Source: an uncultured Veillonellaceae bacterium
GTDB lineage: Bacteria > Bacillota > Negativicutes > Selenomonadales > Selenomonadaceae
Direction: 5' to 3'
NCBI GenBank assembly: GCA_902766015.1
Contig: CACXCC010000058.1
Location: forward strand, 1 to 36,744
Length of the DNA: 36,744 nt
The position numbers and the translations under genes were made by a program. Below are positions 30,577-36,744 of the stretch, one piece after another; position 1 is the first letter of the stretch; each line of letters begins with the position of its first letter. The notes under the pieces were generated by a model. That model worked only from the letters and a program-made list of their open reading frames with translations. It was not told where the DNA came from and ran no database searches.

Positions 30577-32133
30577 ATGGACCAAAAGAAGACGAGCGCC
30601 CGAACAGAGGCGATGGCGGTCAAGGAGAAGGAAAAGAACTTTGACGCGATACGACGTACCGTCGGTTTGATCGGCGGACCGTTACTCGCATTTCTCATTT
30701 TCATGACCCCGATCAGCGGACTTTCGCTCGAGGCGCACAAACTGCTCGCGATTATGGTATTTGTTGCAACGTGGTGGATCACGGAGCCGGTTCCTATTCC
30801 GGTAACGTCACTGATCGGACCGGTTCTGGCAATTGTTACGGGCGTTGCAACGGCGAAAGCCGCATTTGCCGCTTTTGCGAGCCCGATGATTTTCTTGTTT
30901 ATGGGTGGATTTATCCTCGCAAAAGCGATGATGATGCACGGACTTGACAAGCGCTTTGCGTATTGGCTGCTGTCGCGTTCGTGGGTCGGATCGAATCCGA
31001 AACGTATTTTCCTCGCGGTCGGCCTTGCCGCTGCACTTTGTTCCGGATGGGTCAGCAATACGGCAACAGCCGCGATGATGTTCCCGATCTGCCTCGGCCT
31101 GCTCGCTTCGATCAAAGAAATGTTTGCAGCGAACGGCAGAGAACTTGACCTGTACAACTGCAAATATGCAACGGGTCTTATGCTTATGACGGCGTATTCC
31201 TGCTCCATCGGCGGTGTTTTGACGCCGATCGGCACGCCGCCGAACTTGATCATGCTCGGTTTCCTTGACACGATGGCTGACATCCATATCTCGTTCTTCG
31301 AATGGATGACGTGGGGCGCCATCGCGATGGTCGCCTATTTTATCATTGCGTATTTGTTCCTGTCGAAGATGTTCCCGTCGGAAGTTGAACGCATCGACGG
31401 TGCCGAAGAATTCATCCGCCGCAAGAAAGCAGAACTCGGCGGCTGGACTCCGGCACAGAGAAATACGGTTATCTGCTTTGCCGTTGCCGTTATCCTTTGG
31501 ATTACCCCGGGTATTCTTTCGATTGCTCTCGGCAGCACGAGCCCGGTTCTCAAAATGTACAATCGTCTGTTCCCGGAAGCCGTTGCCGCGATGGTCGCAG
31601 CGCTTCTCCTTTTCCTGATTCCGACGAATATCAAAGACCGCCGTGCAACGCTCGAATGGAAAGAAGCTGTTACGGGTATTGAGTGGGGCACGCTGATCCT
31701 GTTCGGCGGCGGCCTTTCCCTCGGCGGTATGATGTATAAGACGGGTCTTTCCACATGGGTCGGTGACATGATCGTCGGCTCGCTCGGCGGTGACGTCCCC
31801 GAACTCGTCGTTATCGCAATCTTCGCCGTTATGGCATTGCTCCTTTCCGAGCTTACGAGTCACACGGCTGCAACGAACATGATCGGACCTCTCGCCATTA
31901 CGGCTGCAATTTCGGCCGGTGTCAGCCCGATTCCGGTTTCTGTTGCCATTGCTCTTTCGTCGTCGCTCGGCTTCATGCTCCCGGTTTCGACGCCGCCGAA
32001 TGCGATTGTTTATGCTTCCGGATATATCCCCATTACCAAGATGATTCGTACCGGTGTCTACATTGACTTTATCGGTATTGCCTGCGTCACGATCCCGCTG
32101 GTTGCGTTCTTCGTTCAGTGGGTTGTCGGTTGA
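30577..32133 (+). CDS. DASS/SLC13-family sodium-coupled di- or tricarboxylate transporter
   Basis: This 518-residue inner-membrane protein has a charged N-terminus of about 27 residues and then roughly 11-12 helices. The two family-defining Ser-Asn/His-Thr motifs are present, GWVSNTATAAMMFP (first half) and LTSHTAATNMIGP (second half), as is the domain-ending GFMLPVSTPPNAIVYASG. ITEPVPIPVTSLIGPVL matches the start of the transport core. Members carry succinate, malate, citrate or tartrate with Na+; which one is used here cannot be read. AGAGGAGG precedes the ATG. A hairpin lies in its leader. The next gene starts about 100 bp on with its own ribosome site. Confidence 0.94.
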   Translation: MDQKKTSARTEAMAVKEKEKNFDAIRRTVGLIGGPLLAFLIFMTPISGLSLEAHKLLAIMVFVATWWITEPVPIPVTSLIGPVLAIVTGVATAKAAFAAFASPMIFLFMGGFILAKAMMMHGLDKRFAYWLLSRSWVGSNPKRIFLAVGLAAALCSGWVSNTATAAMMFPICLGLLASIKEMFAANGRELDLYNCKYATGLMLMTAYSCSIGGVLTPIGTPPNLIMLGFLDTMADIHISFFEWMTWGAIAMVAYFIIAYLFLSKMFPSEVERIDGAEEFIRRKKAELGGWTPAQRNTVICFAVAVILWITPGILSIALGSTSPVLKMYNRLFPEAVAAMVAALLLFLIPTNIKDRRATLEWKEAVTGIEWGTLILFGGGLSLGGMMYKTGLSTWVGDMIVGSLGGDVPELVVIAIFAVMALLLSELTSHTAATNMIGPLAITAAISAGVSPIPVSVAIALSSSLGFMLPVSTPPNAIVYASGYIPITKMIRTGVYIDFIGIACVTIPLVAFFVQWVVG

Positions 32134-32230
32134 CGTTCTAAGCAGATTTTCATAATTGACGATTACAATGTAGCGTGAGAGAGGATGGGACACGATTTGT
32201 CCCAAGCAGAATGACACGGAGGTATGGTTT

Positions 32231-32950
32231 ATGAAACACTTACTGCGTTCCCTGTTTTTCGTTCTTGCGCTGCTTGTCGCCGTTGTGCCGGCAGGAGCCG
32301 AAGCCAAAGATGCGCCGATTATTTCGGTTGACGGTCAAGGTTCGGCTTCGACGGCACCCGATCAGGCGACGGTCACGGTCGGTGTCGTGACGTCAAATAA
32401 AGACGCCGGGCAGGCCCGCAATGAAAATGCCCGGATTGCGACACAGATCCGTCACGCGGTCAAAGCGCTCGGCATCAAGGATGCAGATATCCAGACCGCG
32501 AATTATTCGTTCTATCCGCAGTACAACACGCAGAAGGACGGCATGCAGACGATTTCCGGCTACATGGTCAATAATTCCGTCATCATCAAGGTTCGTAATC
32601 TTGACCTGACGAGCAAGGTCATTGACGCGGCGCTCGCAAGCGGCGGCAATCAGGTCAGCTCGCTTGACTTTTCGGCCAGCGATACGAAGGCGCTTCGCAA
32701 AGAGGCGTTGACGGATGCCTGCAAGGATGCCCGCGAAAAAGCGGATATTCTCGCGGCGGCACTCGGTAAACGCATTGTCGGCGTTCAGAATGTGACGGAA
32801 AGCAGCGGTTATATGCAGCCGTACCGTTCAAACCGTATCCTGATGGCTTCGATGGCCAAAGCGGAAGATATGTCGTATGAGACGCCGCTTGAGGCCGGTT
32901 CGCTGACGATGAACGCTACGGTTCATGTCGATTTTCTGATCGGTCAATAA
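32231..32950 (+). CDS. Exported SIMPL-domain (DUF541) protein
   Basis: This is a 239-residue secreted or periplasmic protein. Residues 1-25 are a Sec signal peptide ending VPAGAEA. The mature protein starts with the family motif IISVDGQGSASTAPDQATVTVGV and continues NENARIATQIRHAVKALGIKDADIQTANYSFYPQYN, typical of SIMPL proteins, which often sit in the envelope and are linked to oxidative or surface stress without a fixed biochemical role. VIDAALASGGNQVSSLDFSASD and the C-terminal ARADILAA-like helix (DAREKADILAAAL) complete the domain. GGAGGTATGGTTT precedes the ATG. A terminator follows. It could be cotranscribed with the transporter upstream. Confidence 0.92.
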   Translation: MKHLLRSLFFVLALLVAVVPAGAEAKDAPIISVDGQGSASTAPDQATVTVGVVTSNKDAGQARNENARIATQIRHAVKALGIKDADIQTANYSFYPQYNTQKDGMQTISGYMVNNSVIIKVRNLDLTSKVIDAALASGGNQVSSLDFSASDTKALRKEALTDACKDAREKADILAAALGKRIVGVQNVTESSGYMQPYRSNRILMASMAKAEDMSYETPLEAGSLTMNATVHVDFLIGQ

Positions 32951-32988
32951 TGTGCTCTTCCTCGAAGAGGCTTTAGCTTCTTCTTTCC

Positions 32989-33018
32989 GCCGTCCGGCTT
33001 GTCCGGACGGCCTTTTTA
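32989..33018 (+). terminator. Intrinsic terminator after the SIMPL gene
   Basis: GCCGTCCGG and CCGGACGGC form a perfect stem, followed by C and five T. Confidence 0.92.
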
Positions 33019-33204
33019 TTGAGGTCAAACGCGGGATACCGGGCTGTGCAGACGATGTGGCGTTTATGGACTGCGTGCATGTTCGTCGCGTGGAGACCTC
33101 GAACGGCTGAAATGAAAAGCTCAATAGAGGATTAACGGCGGGTTTGCAGCATGCGGAAATGTCTGTAGGGAAGCCGGTTTTACGGTATCCTCATGGAGCG
33201 GTGC

Positions 33205-33233
33205 TTGATGATTTGGCGAAAAACGCATAAAAT
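33205..33233 (+). promoter_or_regulatory. Promoter of the nitroreductase gene
   Basis: TTGATG (33205-33210), a 17-bp spacer and TAAAAT (33228-33233) lie about 38 bp before the ATG. Confidence 0.65.
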
Positions 33234-33270
33234 AGAAGTAAGATCATGACGTATAAAAGGAGGTTTTTTC

Positions 33271-33795
33271 ATGGAAAACGTTCTCGACTTTATCAAAACG
33301 CGCCGCAGTGTGCGCCGTTATAAGAAAGACCCGGTGCCGGAAGAGCTCATCAATCAAGTCATCGAGGCCGGGCTTTACGCGGCAACGGGACATAACCGTC
33401 AAACGCCGATCATCGTCGCCGTGACGAATCCCGACGTGCATGCACGCCTCGCGAAAGTCAACGCTAAATATCTCGGCAAGGAAGGAATTGACCCGTTCTA
33501 TGGTGCGCCGGTTATCCTCATCGTCCTCAACAAGACGGAAATGAACAACTGCCGCGAAGACGGCAGTCTCGTCCTTGGCAACATGATGCTTATGGCGCAC
33601 GGACTCGGCCTCGGCAGCTGCTGGATTAACCGTGCCAAAGAAACGTTCGCGGAGCCGGAATGGCAGCAGTTCCTCCGCGAAAACGGCATTCCCGACGGGT
33701 ACGAAGGTATCGGTCATCTCATTCTCGGCTATCCGGACGGCCCGGAAAGCGGGCTGCTTCCGCGGAAGCCGGGGCGCGTGTACTGGGTGCGCTGA
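33271..33795 (+). CDS. Nitroreductase-family flavoprotein
   Basis: This 174-residue FMN-binding oxidoreductase starts with the family opening MENVLDFIKTRRSVRRYKKDPVPEELINQVIEAGLYAATGHNRQ. RRSVRRY supplies FMN-phosphate contacts and the ATGHNRQ loop lies over the flavin. FYGAPVILIVLNK, LMAHGLGLGSCWINRA and the GHLILGYPDG ending fit the small nitroreductase subfamily of anaerobic Bacillota. The substrate (nitro compounds, quinones or others) is not readable. AAAAGGAGG is a strong ribosome site. A terminator follows immediately. Confidence 0.94.
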   Translation: MENVLDFIKTRRSVRRYKKDPVPEELINQVIEAGLYAATGHNRQTPIIVAVTNPDVHARLAKVNAKYLGKEGIDPFYGAPVILIVLNKTEMNNCREDGSLVLGNMMLMAHGLGLGSCWINRAKETFAEPEWQQFLRENGIPDGYEGIGHLILGYPDGPESGLLPRKPGRVYWVR

Positions 33796-33805
33796 CTTGC
33801 AAAGA

Positions 33806-33850
33806 AAAAGGATGTGCATTGTGACGCTTCACGGATGCACATCCTTTTTA
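33806..33850. terminator. Intrinsic terminator after the nitroreductase gene
   Basis: AAAAAGGATGTGCAT pairs perfectly with ATGCACATCCTTTTT around a 15-nt loop, working in either direction. Confidence 0.9.
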
Positions 33851-33972
33851 GTATTTAATTATCGAGTTGGTGCAATAAAAAGAGATCCATTCTGTTCGCC
33901 TATCAAAGCCTGGGGCCCACGATAACTGCAACAACCTCTTATGTCCGTCATCCGATAGACGGGAGCGGCGAC

Positions 33973-34404
33973 TCAGCGCCATCCGAGAGCTTTGCCGCCG
34001 AAAACGATCGCTGTGACAAGCGCTACGACGGCGATGCCGAAGCATTCACCACTGTCATCTTCCTGCCGGGGATATTGGCCGACGTAGCACTTCGCGGGAT
34101 CAGCGGGATCGTAGTGGACTTCTTCTTCATCCCAAAGCTCGATGCCCGTATCGGTCTTCGCCTGATAGGTCTTTCCGTTCACTTCGTAAACAAAGGTTGC
34201 CCGGTAATATCGGGTGAAATGGATGTAATATTTGATATAACTTTCCTGTGATACTTTCTTTCCCTTCGTCTCACTCGTATATGCTTCCTTCAGCACTTCG
34301 GCCGCCGCTCCGCCTCGGTTCCATTCTTCCACGCCAGCGTGCGCATAAAAAACAAAGACGCCCGCTGCGATCAACGCCACGAATAAAAACACCAGTCTTC
34401 CCAT
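33973..34404 (-). CDS. Small membrane protein resembling DUF3592 proteins
   Basis: The product is about 143 residues if started at ATG 34404 (MGRLVFLFVALIAAGVFVFYAHAG). In-frame ATGs at 34431 and 34467 are possible; AAAGGGGG lies between 34417 and 34424, which favours the 34404 start although the spacing (13 nt) is long. It has one N-terminal membrane segment, an exposed domain of about 85 residues (YYRATFVYEVNGKTYQAKTDTG, then VHYDPADPAKCYVGQY) and a C-terminal membrane segment (CFGIAVVALVTAIVFGGKALGW). This layout and the YDPxDP region resemble DUF3592, whose function is unknown. No terminator of its own is evident before 33850. Confidence 0.65.
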   Translation of the reverse strand: MGRLVFLFVALIAAGVFVFYAHAGVEEWNRGGAAAEVLKEAYTSETKGKKVSQESYIKYYIHFTRYYRATFVYEVNGKTYQAKTDTGIELWDEEEVHYDPADPAKCYVGQYPRQEDDSGECFGIAVVALVTAIVFGGKALGWR

Positions 34405-34787
34405 CGTTCCATAGCAGCCCCCTTTTGTCATATCCCAAAACGGTGAGCAATAAAGCGCAAGAGCCAATTCGAGTCATCAAAGCATGAGGTCTCGGGGATG
34501 TGTCGCTGCGGATCATTCAATCCGAGCTGTCCTTCGGTATCGGATAAGCATAAGCGTTCAAACAAATTTTTTAGTTTTGGAACATGACGAATAACTTCCT
34601 TATTTACTGTCTCATAAGCATGAGTCTTAAAATCACTTTTCTGTTTTTAGTATATCACGCGGCGGAAAATCGTGTCAAAATTCCAAGCTGGTGCGTCGCG
34701 GAGTTAACGGTATCAGTTGATAACGTTAACTCCGTTATTTCACATGCAGTATAATGGAGCAGCTCAAGTGGTGTTTTTCGATGATAA
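34405..34787. other. Intergenic region before the IS3 remnant
   Basis: No gene is supported. It contains a hairpin CTCAT AAGC ATGAG near 34609-34622 and the long inverted repeat listed separately at 34699-34734. ATAATGG at 34752 resembles the outer end of the adjacent IS remnant. Confidence 0.4.
34699..34734. repeat. Inverted repeat next to the IS remnant
   Basis: CGGAGTTAACG (34699-34709) and CGTTAACTCCG (34724-34734) are perfect complements. The spacer also pairs as TATCA/TGATA, so almost the whole 36 bp can fold with one mismatch and a 2-nt loop. Confidence 0.75.
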
Positions 34788-34828
34788 TGGGCCTCTTGTT
34801 AAGCCCACAGTTTTAAATTTTAAGAGTG

Positions 34829-35136
34829 TCAAGCAATATCAATCTGCGGCGTAGCGAAATATTCGTTGTAGACAGTTTCCAGCGTACGGTATCCGAGATT
34901 CTCATGCGGCCGAACCGTATTGTAATCATGGATGTAGTCGTTAATCAGCCGGCGAAGCTCCCGCGGTGACTTATAGTCATTTGGATATATCTGTTCCGTT
35001 TTTAGGCTGCGGAACCAGCGTTCAATCAGGATGTTATCAGCCCAGCGGCTCTTTGGCTTGGTAGTATATGCTTGAACGGTTCAGTTTGAGCAGGTCGCAT
35101 TGACGCCGTACGGAGAGTCCGTCAATCTTTCGGATC
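34829..35136 (-). pseudogene. IS3 OrfB transposase remnant with internal deletion and frameshift
   Basis: The N-terminal piece (minus strand from about 35136) reads KIDGLSVRRQCDLLKLNRSS, then IYYQAKEP, the usual start of OrfB, and stops at 35037-35039. A second frame reads SRWADNILIERWFRSLKTEQ and NDYIHDYNTVRPHENLGYRT to the stop at 34829-34831, the end of the integrase core with the final Glu region. The whole middle, including the first two acidic residues of the DDE triad, is missing. Confidence 0.85.
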
Positions 35137-35194
35137 AAATTCCGGGACGTCGGGGACGGGAGCGCCAACTGCGCGAAAGCAATCCTGAAGAAAA

Positions 35195-35281
35195 TCACGT
35201 TCTATTTAACTCTTTGGATCCGTCAAGGACGGACAGGACGATTTTCGTTTTGAATTCGGCAGTGTACTTTTTCTTGGGCAT
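35195..35281 (-). pseudogene. IS3 OrfA N-terminal remnant
   Basis: From ATG 35281 behind GGGAGG the frame reads MPKKKYTAEFKTKIVLSVLD and GSKELNRT before a stop. The first residues match the start of IS3 OrfA, and the helix-turn-helix and leucine zipper that should follow are lost. Confidence 0.8.
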
Positions 35282-35551
35282 GATCATTACCTCCCGTTGT
35301 GTTACTTGGTATTGTATCACACACTTAAACGTTTTACCGCTGGTCTAAATCCTTGGGTCCATTATACTTGTTCGGCAGCCTGCTCGTATATTTTGCTCGC
35401 CGTTGCCCGCCGTTTGCCCACCAAATTTTGCGGATAGGGGAAAAATAAGGTATGATAGGGATAAAGATTGAACGAGATTTGCTCGAAAAATACTTGCCGG
35501 TATGAACAACAAATCCAGTAATGACAAGGGTTGAAAGGAATAAGGATAGAT

Positions 35552-36451
35552 ATGGATAAAGACAATTTGAAAGACCTGCCGAGTCTGCAGTGGTTTCCGG
35601 GGCATATGAAAAAGGCGCAGCGTCTGATCGAGGAGAATTTGAAGCTCGTTGACGTTGTGATCGAGCTGCTTGACGCGAGGATTCCTTCGAGCAGTGCGAA
35701 TCCGATGCTCGCAGAGATTATCAAGAGGAAACCGCGCGTGGTTGCGCTGAATAAAGCGGATCTCGCGGATCCGGCGAAGACGAAGGCGTGGATCGCGTAT
35801 TTCAAGCGTCAGGGAGTCCCGGCGGCGGCCGTTGACGCGACGAAGGGAAGAGGGCTCAAACAGCTCGTTGCCCTGACGCAGGAACTCGCAAAACCGAAGA
35901 CGGATCGTTTTGTGAATAAGGGCGGCAAACCGCGTCCGGCGCGCTGTATGATCCTCGGCATCCCGAACGTCGGCAAATCGTCGCTCATCAACCGCCTCGC
36001 GGGTGCGGCAAAGGCGAAAACGGCGGATAAACCGGGCGTGACGCGCGCGAAACAGTGGATCAAAGTCGCGGGCGGCATGGATCTTCTCGATACACCGGGC
36101 ATTCTTTGGCCGAAATTCGAGGATCCGGTTGTCGGACTGAAGCTCGCGTTTACGGGCGCGATCAACGATGACATTTACGACCGGGAACAGGCGGCCGCGC
36201 TGCTTCTCGAAGTTTTGCGCCGCGATTATCCGGAGCGTCTGCAGGAACGGTTTAAGTTTAAAGGAGAGATGCCGGAGAAGGGACTCGAACTCCTCGAAGC
36301 GGTCGGGAGAAAGCGCGGCTGTCTTGTCAAGGGCGGTATCGTTGACCTCGAAAAGGCGCAGACGGTTGTACTCAATGAATTCCGCGCGGGGAAACTCGGC
36401 CTCGTGACGCTCGATGCGGTGCCGGAAGACGCGAAAGGCGGCGAGGCGTGA
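35552..36451 (+). CDS. rbgA: Ribosome biogenesis GTPase RbgA (YlqF)
   Basis: The product is 299 residues from ATG 35552 after GGAATAAGGA; the in-frame TTG at 35531 is too early. RbgA helps complete the 50S ribosomal subunit. It shows the circularly permuted GTPase order. WFPGHMKKAQRLI at the N-terminus is family-specific. G4 LNKADLAD (near residue 67) comes before G1 GIPNVGKSSLINRL (near 135) and G3 DTPGILWPKF (near 180). The C-terminal ANTAR-like RNA-binding region starts around FKGEMPEKG. The stop codon overlaps the rnhB start (TGATG), an arrangement common in Bacillota. Confidence 0.97.
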   Translation: MDKDNLKDLPSLQWFPGHMKKAQRLIEENLKLVDVVIELLDARIPSSSANPMLAEIIKRKPRVVALNKADLADPAKTKAWIAYFKRQGVPAAAVDATKGRGLKQLVALTQELAKPKTDRFVNKGGKPRPARCMILGIPNVGKSSLINRLAGAAKAKTADKPGVTRAKQWIKVAGGMDLLDTPGILWPKFEDPVVGLKLAFTGAINDDIYDREQAAALLLEVLRRDYPERLQERFKFKGEMPEKGLELLEAVGRKRGCLVKGGIVDLEKAQTVVLNEFRAGKLGLVTLDAVPEDAKGGEA

Positions 36452-36744
36452 TGGGGGATCTGTCAAAGTATACGGTCAAACAGATCGAAGCGATGCTCGC
36501 ATCATCTGACGTCAGCGAGGATTTCCTTTCCTGCTGCCGCGAAGATCCGCGTAAGGCAGTCGAGCGCGCTGTGCGTCGTTATGAACGTCAATTGCAGGAA
36601 AAGGAGCGCGTCGCCGCGCTTTATGCGTTTGAACACGAAGCGTGGGCCAAGGGGTGGAAACTCGTTGCCGGGGTTGATGAAGCCGGGCGGGGGCCGCTCG
36701 CGGGACCTGTTTCCGTCGCGGCGGTCATTTTGCCGCATGATCTC
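36451..36744 (+). CDS. rnhB: Ribonuclease HII (3' end missing)
   Basis: RNase HII cuts RNA in RNA-DNA hybrids and single ribonucleotides in DNA. Ninety-eight residues are visible before the window ends. An N-terminal helical extension of about 70 residues (YTVKQIEAMLASSDVSEDFL, then KAVERAVRRYERQLQEK) precedes the catalytic start GVDEAGRGPLAGPVSVAAVIL. That motif holds the first two active-site acids (Asp and Glu of DEAGRG), about residues 75-76. The start ATG shares one base with the rbgA stop, so the two genes are translationally coupled. Confidence 0.96.
   Translation, partial: MGDLSKYTVKQIEAMLASSDVSEDFLSCCREDPRKAVERAVRRYERQLQEKERVAALYAFEHEAWAKGWKLVAGVDEAGRGPLAGPVSVAAVILPHDL

Larger units (their letters stand above)
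34788..35361 (-). mobile_element. Decayed, internally deleted IS3-family element
   Basis: Fragments of both IS3 genes lie in order on the minus strand. The likely ends are the imperfect inverted pair ATAATGGGCC (left, 34784-34793) and ATAATGGACC (right, minus strand, 35364-35355). The outer 45 bp show scattered similarity such as GTTTAAGTGTGT against TTTTAAGAGTGT. At about 574 bp it is less than half of a normal IS3 (1.2-1.5 kb), so it cannot move by itself. Confidence 0.8.

Noticed and set aside
30808..32307. 499-residue minus-strand open frame opposite the DASS transporter
   Set aside because: The sequence is rich in Arg, Asn, Asp and Glu, as expected from the complement of a membrane protein; no motifs.
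35100..35348. 82-residue plus-strand open frame across the IS region
   Set aside because: It lies opposite the IS3 OrfA and OrfB fragments, which match known transposase sequence on the minus strand.
1..36744. tRNA, rRNA, prophage or CRISPR genes
   Set aside because: None of their characteristic sequences or arrays was seen in either strand by eye; a covariance search would be needed to exclude tRNAs formally.

Overview
The window reads as chromosomal DNA of a Bacillota bacterium. A Trp-specific T-box leader, a single-chain large PurL, RbgA followed by RnhB, and a B. subtilis-like inositol gene set all point there. The moderate-to-high GC content and small membrane or secreted proteins would suit a Negativicutes-type anaerobe (Megasphaera/Mitsuokella-like), but that genus-level placement is inference only.

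Layout. 1-3.6 kb: the 3' part of purL. 3.7-9.1 kb: a MATE exporter, a membrane-anchored SGNH hydrolase, a Rossmann-fold protein, a small anchored protein, then a CGGC protein, a VOC protein and a 38-residue lysine-rich peptide. 9.2-11.9 kb: two M20 hydrolases, a carbamoylase-type enzyme and an AbgA-like enzyme. 12-13.3 kb: a short unknown gene and a secreted protein with a 50-residue internal duplication. 13.35-17.1 kb: a T-box-controlled operon trpF-trpC-trpB-trpA with no trpE, trpG or trpD. 17.4-19.6 kb: an EamA transporter and two paralogous tiny membrane proteins that share a duplicated 94-bp promoter. 19.7-30.1 kb: an inositol-type cluster. Its minus arm is a LacI regulator, an IolG paralogue, a TIM-barrel enzyme, a lone PTS IIA and an IolH-like TIM-barrel enzyme. 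Its plus arm is IolT, an AraC regulator, IolI and a second IolG. 30.6-33.8 kb: a DASS transporter, a SIMPL-domain protein and a nitroreductase. 34-35.4 kb: a small membrane protein and a decayed IS3 element. 35.5 kb to the end: rbgA and the start of rnhB.

How the parts fit. In the inositol region, IolT should import inositol, IolG should oxidise it to an inosose, and IolI should isomerise the inosose. The later steps (IolE, IolD, IolB, IolC, IolJ, IolA) are absent here, so they must lie elsewhere or the cluster serves inositol isomer conversion or another cyclitol or keto-sugar. Three perfect copies of ACGAGCTCGAGCTCGT sit at the minus-arm promoters and are the likely operators of the adjacent LacI protein.

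The most unusual feature is a pair of 186-nt elements (11908-12093 and 18331-18516). They have identical architecture, conserved loops and a 26-bp outer stem in each copy. The stems differ in sequence, yet every difference is compensated on the opposite strand. This is the signature of a selected RNA (or cruciform) structure, and I do not recognise the family.
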